DNA of 64,000 bases from Streptomyces sp. AM 2-1-1 (GCF_029167645.1 NZ_CP119148.1:17775-81774), one strand, 5' to 3'; counted from the stretch's first letter, positions 24,555-34,299 are shown. The notes: generated by a model not told the origin, from the sequence alone. Numbers and translations are program-made.

Positions 24555-26270
24555 GTGCGGCGTGACAAACGGCAGATCCAGACGGCGGTACTCGGCAGCG
24601 CGGATTCCGAGGAGCCGCTCGTTCTGCCGCTGGAGGCCATCGAACTGGACGCCTTCCGCACGGTCCACGAGCGCGACTCCTTCTGGTGCGGGCTTCTTCT
24701 CGGCGGCTGTGGTGGCCGGCTGACGACGAAGCTCTACACCGACCGGGTCTGCCACTTCGCGCACGTGCATCCCGGCCCCGACGGCCAGCCCCACATCTGC
24801 GGTCGCCGCGCCCGAGGCATCTCCAGCGCCGACCACTTGTATGTGAAGTCCGCTGCCGCCGCCTGGTTCCGGAACAGGGGCGAGGAGGCCGATATCGCCT
24901 TCGCCCAGCCGAGCGGGGCACCGGTCGGCTCGCTGGTGGACATCACCTCCCGTCACCGCCGGCTGCGCGTGCACCTGGACCAGGTGGTGGAGCCGGTGTG
25001 GGACGACGACGGCATCGAGCCGGTGCTGGGGATGTCGGTGCCGGTCGACCGGGACACCCTGATCCGCCGCTGGTACGTGCACCGGATCCGGCTGGACAGC
25101 AAAGGCACCGCCCGTCGGGTGCAGATCGGCACCGAGGCGTTCGCGCGGCCCGTCGAGTGGTTCGAGCTGAACACGTGCACGATGACCGAGCGCGGCCTGT
25201 CGACACCGGCGGTAGAGAAGATCATCCGCTCCCGTACCAGCCGGCCCGCCCCGGCCTGGACGGCTGGCAGGGCACGCAATGCCCCGGCCTGGACGGCTGA
25301 TACGGCACACAAAGCCCCGGACGCCGAGCGGCCGCAGGTTCTGCTGTGCCAGCTCGCCGACGCCCGCAAGGTGGGGGCCGTCGTCGTCGTGTCCCGGCTG
25401 TGTGACCAGATCGCCGAGGTCACCGGGGCCGAGGAGGAAACGCAGGCACAGCTGGGGGCCGCCGTCGCGGATGCCAGGCGCTGGCTGGAGCAGCAGACCG
25501 AGGTCCGCCGCAGCCTCCTCGCCGATCTGGACGCCGCTGTTGCCGCAGGCCGTACCCAGCGTGTTCGGACGCTGCTCACTCACGTCAACATGACCGCCGG
25601 CCCCGATCGCACCGAGGAGGAGATCCGCGTGGTCGGCGCGGCCGCCGACCACGTCGCCTCGGTCGCCTCGGCGGCGGCCGAGCGCGTGCATGCCCTCCTG
25701 GAGGGCCTCCGCAGCCTCCCCCAGAACCGGGCCAAAGACCAGCTGCGCCCCCAGGTACAGCAGCTGATTCAGGCAGCGGCCCAAGTCGGCCGTCTTCTCG
25801 GGCAGCGCCAGCAGATCCAGATCGCTGCCTGGAAGGTGCGCGCGGGCCTCGACAAGCCGGCCCCGGCCCAGACAGCCGCGCCCCGCACGCCGGTGGGGTG
25901 GCCACAGCAGCGCCCGCAGCTGCACAAGCAGGTCGCTCGGCGGCACTGGATCAAGACCAGCTGTCCACGCTGCCGGGCGGGCAGCGGCCAGGAGTGCGTC
26001 ATCGGCAACGGGAGCCGCACCCGTCAGGTGCGGCACGTGCCCCATGACGAGCGGCTCCAGCCGATCATCGACGAACGCAGGGAACGGCAGAGGAACCAGC
26101 CGAAGCCGCCGCCCCCGTGGCGGGTGTATGAGGTGACCTGTCCTGACTGCGGCCAGGGCGCTGACGCCCGGTGCACGACGACGGGCGGCCCGCACCGCTC
26201 ACGCGTCGAACGGGCCAAGGAGTTCACCCGCCTTCGAAAGCCCCGGCCCGAGACCGGCACAGAGGCGTGA
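24555..26270 (+). CDS. CoiA-like nuclease-fold protein with twin zinc ribbons (copy 1)
   Basis: 571 aa, GTG 24555. The N-terminal ~190 residues resemble CoiA-type proteins: FWCGLLLGGCGGRLTTKLY, CHFAH, a CGRRAR cysteine, SADHLYVKSAAAAW, and a following VDI acidic residue, as in restriction-nuclease-like folds (H..Y.K and D). The middle 200 residues are a coiled coil. The end carries two tandem zinc ribbons, CPRCRAGSGQEC and CPDCGQGADARC, each followed by a His/Arg-rich strand. Likely a DNA-binding or DNA-cutting enzyme; activity not provable here. Confidence 0.6.
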   Translation: MRRDKRQIQTAVLGSADSEEPLVLPLEAIELDAFRTVHERDSFWCGLLLGGCGGRLTTKLYTDRVCHFAHVHPGPDGQPHICGRRARGISSADHLYVKSAAAAWFRNRGEEADIAFAQPSGAPVGSLVDITSRHRRLRVHLDQVVEPVWDDDGIEPVLGMSVPVDRDTLIRRWYVHRIRLDSKGTARRVQIGTEAFARPVEWFELNTCTMTERGLSTPAVEKIIRSRTSRPAPAWTAGRARNAPAWTADTAHKAPDAERPQVLLCQLADARKVGAVVVVSRLCDQIAEVTGAEEETQAQLGAAVADARRWLEQQTEVRRSLLADLDAAVAAGRTQRVRTLLTHVNMTAGPDRTEEEIRVVGAAADHVASVASAAAERVHALLEGLRSLPQNRAKDQLRPQVQQLIQAAAQVGRLLGQRQQIQIAAWKVRAGLDKPAPAQTAAPRTPVGWPQQRPQLHKQVARRHWIKTSCPRCRAGSGQECVIGNGSRTRQVRHVPHDERLQPIIDERRERQRNQPKPPPPWRVYEVTCPDCGQGADARCTTTGGPHRSRVERAKEFTRLRKPRPETGTEA

Positions 26271-26383
26271 CCTGACGAGGCCCCCCCTTTGCCCGAGAGG
26301 CTGGGTTCAGCGGAAGGAACATTCCACGACTCAGCTACATGTCCACCATTAGATCCGACTGAAATTACGACGAGGGAGTATTC

Positions 26384-26563
26384 GTGCTTGAGAGCCCTGA
26401 AGCTAAAATGTGGGGTTTCATTTTCATCGCGGCAGTTGTCGGGATATTTGGCATTGTCTGGGGTTCCAGTACAGGGAACGCTGTGGCGCTCGTAGCAGGG
26501 GCCGTCGCAACCGCAGGCGCCCTGAGCTTTGCGATCATGATGATCCGTCGTACAAAAGCTTGA
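26384..26563 (+). CDS. Two-helix membrane peptide (59 aa)
   Basis: GTG 26384 lies six bases after GAGGGAG. The product has two hydrophobic segments (GFIFIAAVVGIFGIVWG and ALVAGAVATAGALSFAIMMI) joined by a short turn and ends RRTKA. It occupies the unique sequence between the two copies of the duplicated module and its bases are clearly less GC-rich than the surroundings, suggesting later acquisition. Not recognised; toxin-like or small regulatory membrane peptide are both possible. Confidence 0.6.
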   Translation: MLESPEAKMWGFIFIAAVVGIFGIVWGSSTGNAVALVAGAVATAGALSFAIMMIRRTKA

Positions 26564-26578
26564 AGGTAGCTTCTGCGG

Positions 26579-26845
26579 TCAATTGAAGGTGCAGGAGCAG
26601 GTCAACGGCGGCCCAGTCCCGCAGGAGCCGAAGAAGCCTGCCATCAGAGCCAGAGCGACGGCGTAGATCATTGCGAACCGTCCGTGCTTGCGGCCCAGCA
26701 GAAAAGGGCGGGTCTCGGTGCTGAGCCACCAGGAGACGCTGGGCAGCGTCGTGAAAGCGAACGCTGCGAGCGGGACGAAGATCTGCAGCCAGAAAGTGCA
26801 GGTTGTCCTCTGCGGGCAGCCGCTGGCCCCACCGGTGGCCCGCAC
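26579..26845 (-). CDS. Possible small membrane protein at the duplication junction
   Basis: Reading frame with two hydrophobic segments (FWLQIFVPLAAFAFTTLP and MIYAVALALMAGFFGSCG). The only upstream start is a GTG at 26845 without a good ribosome site, and this end runs into the truncated 5' edge of the repeated gene, so it may itself be truncated. Weak call. Confidence 0.3.
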   Translation of the reverse strand: MRATGGASGCPQRTTCTFWLQIFVPLAAFAFTTLPSVSWWLSTETRPFLLGRKHGRFAMIYAVALALMAGFFGSCGTGPPLTCSCTFN

Positions 26846-26863
26846 GGTGCAGAAACGACCCGC

Positions 26864-28143
26864 GGGCTGTTCGTGGTGGAAAGACGCAGCAGCAGAAGCG
26901 GGTGGACCTGCCGGAGGTGTCTGGTCTGCGGGTGGCTCTGGGGCCGGTCTCGTGGCTGTGGCAGGGGCTGTCCAGGTGGCAGCAGGGCCGGGTCGTGGAG
27001 GCTGCGGAGGCGGAGCTCGGCCGGCTGGAAGGTTGGGTCGGTCAGCAGGAGGCGGCTGCACGTCGGCTCGCGGCCCGCCTCACTGCCCGCCTGGCGGAGA
27101 CCGGCGGCGAGGCCCTGGTCCAGCGCCCGTACGGGTGGCTGATCGGGCGGGGCCTGGTGCAACGTCAGGCGTGCGCCGACCGGCGGTGCGACGACGGCAC
27201 CCGCCTCGACACGGGTACCGACTGCGAGAACTGCGCCAACGTGCTCCACGTGCGTCGGGCCGCCCGGATCCGGGTCGCGGCCGAGGTCGGCCAGGAGCTG
27301 CCCGGCCTCGATGACGCCGCCCGCCGCCAAGTCGTCGAGGAGCGGCTGCAATCCCAGACGGCCGCCGACGCGAAGCGGTTCGTATGGCGCCGCGAGGAGG
27401 CCCGCGTCCGGGAGGCCGAGCGGGAAGCGGCCCGCGCCGCCGCCCAGGAGCGAGCCGATCTGAAGCGTCAGGCTGCGGCCGTCGCCGCCACGGTGCGCCA
27501 GGCGCTGGCGTGCGAGGACTGCGGGCAGACCGGGGCCGGTGGGCTCTGCGAGGCGTGCGGCTGCCGCCGCGAGACCGAGACGCTCACCGTACGGGCCGTG
27601 CAGCTCGTCGCGGCCAGGACCCTCGACCCGTCGGCCAGCGCGGTTGACGTCGCGGCCCTTGAGGTCAGGGTCCGTGTAGCGATCGACCGCAAGGTCGCCG
27701 CCGAGTGGGCGGAGTTCCTGGAGCTCTCCCCGGCTGAGCTGGAGGACGACCAGGAGCGCGCCGACCTCGCGGCCGCGCTCACCGCCCACAGCACCGTCCA
27801 GCAGATCACCGACCAGGCCGAGACCAGCGCGGTGGCCGCGTTCGGCCGGACCGACGAAGCCCAAGCCGAGGCGGATCGCGCCTACCGGACCGAGCAGGGG
27901 CGCCGCTGGTTTCAGCACAACCCGACCGGTGAGGCCGCCGTCGCCGCCGCGACCAAGGCCTCCACCACCGCCCGGGACCGCGTCGCCCAGCACCTGCTGA
28001 CGGTACGCCTGGACCAGCTGCGCGAGCAGGCCACCACGGTGCGCCCGACCGGACAGACCGGGGCCGGGTCGTGGACGGACCGGCTGCCGGAACTCGCCGC
28101 CCGTACCCTCGGCGCCGACACCACCGGGGCGGTGATCGCGTGA
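26864..28143 (+). pseudogene. 5'-truncated second copy of the winged-helix/zinc gene
   Basis: From about 26864 the sequence follows 22352-23630 closely (QQQKRVDLPEVSG against QQQRRVDLPEESG, then nearly residue for residue, including both Cys sites). The N-terminal ~440 residues with the winged helices are absent. An open frame extends back to TTG 26803, and GTG 26902 is another possible start; neither has a convincing ribosome site. Ends GTGA-coupled to the second DUF721-like gene. It may still be translated as a C-domain-only protein. Confidence 0.6.
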
Positions 28144-28973
28144 CCACCGTCCAGCCGGAGCTGAGCGGGGTCGACCTCGCGCGCCAGGCCCTGACCGCCG
28201 CCCGGGAAGCGGCGAAGAAGAACGGCGCCACCGCCAACAAGCCTAAGCGGCGCACCACCACCGTCGTACGGCGCGACGGCCGCGAACCGCTCGGGCTGGG
28301 CAGTGCGATCAGCCGGATGCTGACCGAACGCGGCATGACCGCCCCGGCCGCCGGCGGAACCGTCCTCGCGCAGTTCGACACGATCCTCGCCGCGGTCGCG
28401 CCCGAACTCGCCGAGCGGGTCCAGGCCGTGGCGTTCGACGCGGACACCGGACGCCTGGACATCGTCCCCGCCACCCCGGCAGCCGCCACGAAACTCCGCT
28501 GGACCGCCCCGAAGCTGAGCGCGGCCGCCAACGCGCAGGTCCCCGGAGCGAACGTCCGCACCGTGCACGTCCTGCCGCCCGCGCCCGCGACGGCCCGCCC
28601 CGCCGTGGCAGCCGAACCGGTACCGCCGACGGTGCCCGCCCGACCTGCCGTGCGCCTGCCCGCACCGGCCGGCTACCACGAGGCGCTCGCCGCCCACCGC
28701 GCCACCCGGCAGGAGAAGACGGCCACCGACTCGAAGGTCCGGGCCGCCGCCGAACGGCAGATCCGCGAACGGCTCCGGGAACCCGAAGACGACTTCGGCG
28801 ACGGCCGCCAAGCCCTCGAGGAACTCGCCGCCAAGGAAGCCGCCCAGCAACGGACCGTGACCTCCAGCGACGCAGCCCGGGCCCGAGCGCTCCAGCGCCT
28901 CGCCGCCGAACGAGCTGGTCTCACCACGATCCCACCGGCGGCCGCGCGTGGACCTCTGCACCGTACGGCCTGA
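28140..28973 (+). CDS. DUF721/DciA-like protein (copy 2)
   Basis: 277 aa, same length as copy 1 and about 90 percent identical by eye; differences cluster in the DUF721 core (for example LAAVAPELAERVQAVAFDAD against LTVVAPELVGRVRAVGYDAD) and before the C terminus. The intact frame after substantial divergence suggests both copies are under selection. Start GTG overlaps the previous stop, as in copy 1. Confidence 0.65.
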   Translation: MTTVQPELSGVDLARQALTAAREAAKKNGATANKPKRRTTTVVRRDGREPLGLGSAISRMLTERGMTAPAAGGTVLAQFDTILAAVAPELAERVQAVAFDADTGRLDIVPATPAAATKLRWTAPKLSAAANAQVPGANVRTVHVLPPAPATARPAVAAEPVPPTVPARPAVRLPAPAGYHEALAAHRATRQEKTATDSKVRAAAERQIRERLREPEDDFGDGRQALEELAAKEAAQQRTVTSSDAARARALQRLAAERAGLTTIPPAAARGPLHRTA

Positions 28974-29067
28974 TCACACGGTGTGCGCTGAGCGGGAAAT
29001 CAGGGTGATCGGCTGCGGAGTGAACAGGGTTACTGCCACGCTGGGTTGAGAGGAAAGGCAGGGGCAC

Positions 29068-30765
29068 GTGCGGCGTGACAAACGGCAGATCCAGACGGCG
29101 GTACTCGGCAGCGCGGATTCCGAGGAGCCGCTCGTTCTGCCGCTGGAGGCCATCGAACTGGACGCCTTCCGCAGCTTTCATGAACAGGACTCCTTCTGGT
29201 GCGGGCTTCTCCTCGGCGGCTGCGGTGGCCGGCTGACGACGAAGCTCTACACCGACCGGGTCTGCCACTTCGCGCACCATCCCGGCCCGGACGGCCAGCC
29301 CCATGACTGTGGCCGTCGGGCCCGCAGCGTGAACAGCGCGGACCACCTCTACGTGAAGTCCGCGGCCGCCGCCTGGCTTCGCAGCCGTGGCACGCGGGCC
29401 GACTTCGACTTCGCGCAGCCGGACGGCAGCCCCCTGGGCTCCGTCGTCGACATCCAGCTCGCGCACAAGAAGCTGCGGGTGCACCTGGACCAGAGCGTGG
29501 CCCCGCAGTGGGACAGTGAGGACGAGCCGGTCCTCGGCCTCTCGGTCCCGGTGGACCAGGACACCCTGATCAGACGCTGGTACGTGCACCGCATCCGCCT
29601 GGACAGCGAAGGCACCGGCCGGCACGTCCGTATCGGTACCGAGGCCTTCGCCCGGCCCACCGAGTGGTTTTCCCTGGACGAGTGCGAGGTCACCGACCGT
29701 GGACTCTCCACCCCGGCCATCGAACGGATCATTCAGGCACACAGCACACCCGGGCGGGCGCGATGGACTCCGGGCAAGAAGCAGGAGACGTTGCCGCAGG
29801 ACGGGCGGGCGCAGGAGCTGATGCGTCGGCTGCTTTACGCCCGCCGGACCGAGTCGCCCGACCTTACGGCGGCGGTGTGCCGCGAGATCGCCGGCCTTTC
29901 CGGAGTCAGCGCCCAACTGCAGAAGCGGCTGGAGGCCGCACATCACAGTGCTCTGCTCTGGGCAGAGAAAGAAGCCGAGTCTCGCCGCACCGAGGTACAC
30001 GAGCTCAACCAAGCCGTGGCCGCTGAGAAGCTCAGCCAGGTGAAGAGCTTGATCGCCCAGGTCAAAAAGGCCACCAAAGTCGACCGGACGATGGAAGAGG
30101 AAGCGGCGATCCGCGCGGCTGCGGAATACCTGACGGCGGCGATTCCAGCGGCACTCGCACACCTGAATAAACTTCTCGAAGAAGTAAGCCGCATTCCGGC
30201 CAACGGCGACCCGGATCTACTGGCCCTCAAGGTCCAGCAGATGACCCACGGAGCTGATGAACTCGCACGAGCCGGAAAGAAGGTGCGGCACCAGCGTGCC
30301 GAGATCTCTCTATGGAAGGAGCGGCTCGAGTCACTCCTCGCTCTCCCTCCACGCTCCCCGGTGCCGGGACCGTTGCACCAGTTGGTCGGCCGGGGGTACT
30401 GGACCACGAAAACATGCCCGCTGTGTGGAGCCGATCGCGGCCAGCAGTGCGTCACCCTGGGCGGTCCCCGCACAGGGCAATTGCGAGGCACTCCCCATGC
30501 CGACCGGCTGCGGCTCTTCCTCAGAGAGATCGGGGATCGAAAGACGGAAGAAACGGGAAGAGCGCCTACCATTTGGCAGGTGTACGACGTGACCTGCCCC
30601 GCCTGCCAGAAAGGTCCAGGGGCCTGGTGCCTGTCACCGGGCAGGCCGCACACACGGCGATACCAGCTTGCCGCAGACTTTACGCAGCAGAGAAAACCGA
30701 ATACGGAAAATGAGAACAGCCAGCAAGACATCTACCAGGCCGCACCTGGCGTTCCGGAACTTTGA
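29068..30765 (+). CDS. CoiA-like nuclease-fold protein with twin zinc ribbons (copy 2)
   Basis: 565 aa. The first ~230 residues match copy 1 closely (same CHFAH, SADHLYVKSAAAAW and VDI elements), but the coiled-coil middle and the two C-terminal zinc ribbons (CPLCGADRGQQC, CPACQKGPGAWC) have diverged strongly while keeping the architecture. The 5' part thus looks homogenised or constrained and the 3' part free or diversifying. GTG 29068 lies after GAGAGGAAAGG. Confidence 0.6.
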   Translation: MRRDKRQIQTAVLGSADSEEPLVLPLEAIELDAFRSFHEQDSFWCGLLLGGCGGRLTTKLYTDRVCHFAHHPGPDGQPHDCGRRARSVNSADHLYVKSAAAAWLRSRGTRADFDFAQPDGSPLGSVVDIQLAHKKLRVHLDQSVAPQWDSEDEPVLGLSVPVDQDTLIRRWYVHRIRLDSEGTGRHVRIGTEAFARPTEWFSLDECEVTDRGLSTPAIERIIQAHSTPGRARWTPGKKQETLPQDGRAQELMRRLLYARRTESPDLTAAVCREIAGLSGVSAQLQKRLEAAHHSALLWAEKEAESRRTEVHELNQAVAAEKLSQVKSLIAQVKKATKVDRTMEEEAAIRAAAEYLTAAIPAALAHLNKLLEEVSRIPANGDPDLLALKVQQMTHGADELARAGKKVRHQRAEISLWKERLESLLALPPRSPVPGPLHQLVGRGYWTTKTCPLCGADRGQQCVTLGGPRTGQLRGTPHADRLRLFLREIGDRKTEETGRAPTIWQVYDVTCPACQKGPGAWCLSPGRPHTRRYQLAADFTQQRKPNTENENSQQDIYQAAPGVPEL

Positions 30766-30800
30766 GATATTGGACCAGGGCCGCCGTGTCCTGGTGGGTG

Positions 30801-31685
30801 TCAGTGGCCGGGGATCAGCTCGGGCATGGAGGACGCTGCTGTGCTCGGCCAGGTGATGGCGTCAGGCACACGGCTGTGCCCGGCGTGGCCGCTCTCGGCC
30901 CGGTGCGCGGTACGGACCCGGTCCAGGAGGGCTGTCAGTGCGGGAGGCTCGAACGTGGCGCGGGGGCCTTGGGTGAGTTCGTGGATCAGGGCGCTGAGCC
31001 CGGCACAGTTGAAGGTGCGGTGGGCATAGTCGGTCGCGGCCAGGAGCAGCCCCTGGACGGCGGTCATGTTGGCGGCCGCCACCCTGTTCAGCTCCTGTCG
31101 GGTGAGGTCGTGGTGGTCCAGGGTCAGCCGGCCGCAGTCACAGAACCCCATCCTCTCGGCCAGGGCGATGGACTCGTCTTCGGCAAGGACGTCTCCGACA
31201 GCGTCGACGCCGATGAGCCCGAAGTCGACAGCGATCTGGAAGGCGGGGTGGCATACGGCCGGGTCCGCCGCGTACTCACCGGTCAGCGGGGCGTGGGGGC
31301 GGTCGACGACGGGCGGCCGCGAGGACCGGCGACGGGGGCGCGAAGTGGGCATACCGCGCTCAACAGGCCAGGGGCGGGATTGGTCACCGCCGCCGCCCGG
31401 CCGTGTTGACGTCTCGTGCGTGCGGCGGTGCTCGATGCGGGCTGCCGCCAGCTGCGGTTCGCGCTGTGCGTGCGCTGCGTGCAGGCGGTCGAAGCCGACG
31501 TATCCGCCCCTCCCGTCCCGCCCCAGGACGCCTTCCTCGAAGAAACGGCGGAAGGAGTCGGTCAGCGCGTCGGTGGTCAGCGGCGGTTCTTCGTTCGGGC
31601 TGAGGGACGCCAGCAGCCCCGGATGGTCCTCCATGTAGGTCAGGGTCAGGGCGGTCAGGATGTCTGCGCACGGCCGTGTGTTCAC
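30801..31685 (-). CDS. Hypothetical protein (294 aa)
   Basis: GTG 31685 (weak ribosome site; ATG 31634 and ATG 31352 are in-frame alternatives). N-terminal half helical (CADILTALTLTYMEDHPGLL; LTDSFRRFFEEGVLGRDGRG), linker rich in Arg/Pro/Ser, C-terminal half with MGFCDCGRLTLDHHDLTRQE and a long helix. The Cys-x-Cys and His pair could bind metal. Not recognised. Confidence 0.5.
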   Translation of the reverse strand: MNTRPCADILTALTLTYMEDHPGLLASLSPNEEPPLTTDALTDSFRRFFEEGVLGRDGRGGYVGFDRLHAAHAQREPQLAAARIEHRRTHETSTRPGGGGDQSRPWPVERGMPTSRPRRRSSRPPVVDRPHAPLTGEYAADPAVCHPAFQIAVDFGLIGVDAVGDVLAEDESIALAERMGFCDCGRLTLDHHDLTRQELNRVAAANMTAVQGLLLAATDYAHRTFNCAGLSALIHELTQGPRATFEPPALTALLDRVRTAHRAESGHAGHSRVPDAITWPSTAASSMPELIPGH

Positions 31686-31864
31686 CGCGGGTTCGCGGAT
31701 GACGCTCTTCGCGGGGCGGGTGAAGCTCCCGGGCGGGCGGCGTGACGGCGCGGAAACCCGGGAATTCCCCCTCGCGGTGCTTCATTGGGTGGCAGCACCG
31801 GTGGCCGAAGTCTTCACCGGGCCCGATCACCCCGTGGGGGCCGCTCGCCGTTCTGCGCACCCGT

Positions 31865-32218
31865 TCAGTCGCGCGGCGGTGCGAGAAGTCCTCGGGCCGA
31901 CTCGGCGGCGGTGAGGGCATCTTCGACGGTGGGGTGGAGCTGGAGGAAGGTGTCGGCGCCGACGATGTGCAGGAGCCGGTGCACGGGGGGCGAGGGCGCG
32001 GCGATCCTGAGGTCGGCCTGGTCATGGACGGTCAGGACGAGCCGGAGGAAGGCGGAGTCGGCGAACGTGATGCTGCTGGCGTCCAGGACGACGGCGCCGT
32101 GTCCGGACGTTGCGGCTTCGATCTGGGCGGTCAGGGGCCCGAGGGAGTCCAGGTCCAGGTCTCCCCGGGGGGTGAGCACCGGTACCGGGCCGGGGTCGGG
32201 GACGTCAGGGTTCGTCAT
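31865..32218 (-). CDS. STAS-domain protein (anti-sigma-factor antagonist-like)
   Basis: 117 aa; the whole protein is one STAS domain: PRGDLDLDSLGPLTAQIE, then AVVLDASSITFADSAFLRLV where the Ser after FAD is the usual phosphorylation site, then VHRLLHIVGADTFLQLHPTV. By family it would bind or release an anti-sigma factor/kinase; no partner kinase is adjacent. ATG 32218. Confidence 0.85.
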   Translation of the reverse strand: MTNPDVPDPGPVPVLTPRGDLDLDSLGPLTAQIEAATSGHGAVVLDASSITFADSAFLRLVLTVHDQADLRIAAPSPPVHRLLHIVGADTFLQLHPTVEDALTAAESARGLLAPPRD

Positions 32219-32423
32219 GGGGAAAGTATCTCCAAGGCGTTGCAGGACGGCGGTGCCGGGGAGGCAGCCGACCGGGGGTCGCCTGAGCCACGGCACCGGC
32301 CTGACCCTCGCCGGACTGCTCGTCTGCTGGATACAGCACCTGCTGGAACGCGGAAACCCGGCTGCCTGGCATTCCGCCCGGCCGCCCAGGGTCAGCTGGG
32401 CGGCCGGCGGTGCGTCAGGTAGG

Positions 32424-33395
32424 TCAGTCGTCGGTTCCGGGAGGCAGGCCGTCGTCCAGGATGATGTGGATGGTGTCTCCCTGCCCATGTACGCCTGCGA
32501 GTTTCGCCGCGATGCGGTGGTAGGCGGTCGTGGCCAGTGCCCAGTCACTCTGGAAAGGGGGGGCACTGGAGCGGGTGTTCCACAGCTCGATCAGCAGGGC
32601 GATGAGGGAGCGTCCGGACAGGACGGTCTGGATGCGTCCGTCCTTGATGTCGTCGACCGAGGGCGGGGTGCGGAAGTGGCTGTGGTTGACGGCCAGGGCG
32701 GAGAGCCATTCCCAGGTGTCACGGTGGGCGGTCAGGTCCGCGGAGGCCACCCCGGCCGCCTTGAGCAGCAGCACTCCGTGGGCGACCAGGGGGTCGTGTT
32801 TCACGGCGGGCGCCTGCGAGGCGGGCGCGGCGGGCTCGGCCGCAGGGACAGCGGTGCCCTGGTAGGCGGCCTCGATCGCGCGCTTCAGTTCGAGGTCCTG
32901 GTCCTGCTTGTGTTCGGGCTCGCGCTCGCTGTTTTCCACGGTTCCCCCCTGGGACTCGGTGGCGGTGTTGGTTGAGGTGGGCGGCTGCACCGTCGTGGTG
33001 GCCGCAGAGTCATCGGTTTGCGCTCCGGGCACTGCGGGCGCTGTCCCGGCGTCCGTCAGCCGGCTGTCGCCGGGTTCCCCTCCCGTCTCTGCGGGGCGCA
33101 CGAGAGGGCCCAGGGCATCGACGAGGTCCAGCAGCTGCCGGAGCTCGCCCCGGGTCTCGTTCAGATCGCTGATCATCCGGTCCTGGCGGCGGCGTACCTC
33201 CCGGTTCTCCTCGCGCAGACCCGTGACGCCTCCCTGGACGACCTCCAGGATCTTCAGGCGGCTCTGGGTGAGTTCGCCGTGCAGAGCGGTCAGCCCGACC
33301 GTTGGGTCATCGAGGCGCCCCAGCTGGCTGCGTATCGCCTCCAGTTCCTTCATCGCGTCGGCGAACGCGTCTTTCCACTTCACCGGGGCCCCCAC
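32424..33395 (-). CDS. Coiled-coil protein with globular C domain (323 aa)
   Basis: GTG 33395 lies right at the sequence TACTCAAAGTGAG without a separate ribosome site, so it may be leaderless. Residues 1-95 form a coiled coil (MKELEAIRSQLGRLDD..., VRRRQDRMISDLNETRGEL), ~96-200 is a disordered Thr/Pro/Glu linker, and ~205-323 a compact domain (WEWLSALAVNHSHFRTPPS; GRSLIALLIELWNTR). Not recognised. Confidence 0.55.
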   Translation of the reverse strand: MGAPVKWKDAFADAMKELEAIRSQLGRLDDPTVGLTALHGELTQSRLKILEVVQGGVTGLREENREVRRRQDRMISDLNETRGELRQLLDLVDALGPLVRPAETGGEPGDSRLTDAGTAPAVPGAQTDDSAATTTVQPPTSTNTATESQGGTVENSEREPEHKQDQDLELKRAIEAAYQGTAVPAAEPAAPASQAPAVKHDPLVAHGVLLLKAAGVASADLTAHRDTWEWLSALAVNHSHFRTPPSVDDIKDGRIQTVLSGRSLIALLIELWNTRSSAPPFQSDWALATTAYHRIAAKLAGVHGQGDTIHIILDDGLPPGTDD

Positions 33396-33615
33396 CTCAC
33401 TTTGAGTAAACGTACTGTCACAGCGGTACTTTGCTCCGAGCGCGGCGGCTGTCCTGCCAGCTCACGAGGATTTGGCTTGATCCGGAAGGCGGGGGCCGAA
33501 TCGCACGGTGTCGCCTCGTGTTGTGCTGTGGCGCCGCCCCCACCCGCTGTCACACATTCCGGTGATCTACGACGGAAAGCCCACCTGCGGGGGGCTGCTC
33601 ACACAGGATCGGCCG

Positions 33616-34128
33616 GTGATCACTTCGATTTCCTTCCGGCCCCGTCGGGCCGCCCACGTTCTGCTGCTCGTCCCGCTGCTCACCTTCACCGCTGTCGGCT
33701 GCGGGGACGCACCGCCCGCCGGGCATGCCGACCGCATCGAGAAGGCGGCAGGCGTCGCGTCGTTCAGAATCACCTGCACCCGGGACATGTGGGCCCGCAC
33801 CAGTCACCCCGAATACGGTCGTGAGTCGTTCGACCAGGCCAAACCGCACAAGCTCGCGGGCGAGCGCGCGCAGCGCGGTCTGGTTGAAGTCACGCTCACG
33901 GGAACGCAGCTCGTCGACTACCTCAAGCAGTTGGAGAGGGACATCGGCGGCGGCTGGAATGCGAACTCCGACGACGAGCCGATGGCACGGCGCATGTATG
34001 CCGCGATCGCGCCGGTGGTCGACCGTATCCAGGCGGGCGTCCAGCCGACCGAGCTGCCCGAGGCTGTCGTAGACGATGCGGCTGTGCCCGCCGGGCCCGC
34101 TCGCCCCTCCGGAGCCCCGCACCGCTGA
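33616..34128 (+). CDS. Small secreted lipoprotein
   Basis: 170 aa from GTG 33616. N-terminal Arg pair, hydrophobic core AAHVLLLVPLLTFTAVGCGD with a lipobox-like AVGC for lipid attachment. Mature part has one further Cys, charged, helical, with TGTQLVDYLKQLERDIGGGW. Longer in-frame starts upstream (33508) would bury the signal peptide. Similar small lipoproteins are common in Streptomyces; no function assigned. Confidence 0.65.
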   Translation: MITSISFRPRRAAHVLLLVPLLTFTAVGCGDAPPAGHADRIEKAAGVASFRITCTRDMWARTSHPEYGRESFDQAKPHKLAGERAQRGLVEVTLTGTQLVDYLKQLERDIGGGWNANSDDEPMARRMYAAIAPVVDRIQAGVQPTELPEAVVDDAAVPAGPARPSGAPHR

Positions 34129-34299
34129 GGCGGCATCCGCAAAAGGGCGTGACCGTGGCACTGCCCGTTCCAGTCTGGGCCGGCCCGTAGCCGAGGCGCA
34201 TGGAGGACTGGGGCGCCTCCGTGCTCGGTGCGGGCCCGCCCTTTGGCATGCCGGTCCACCCGCACCTCGAAGTCCGGCGGGCGCGCGCGGGGGCGGGTG

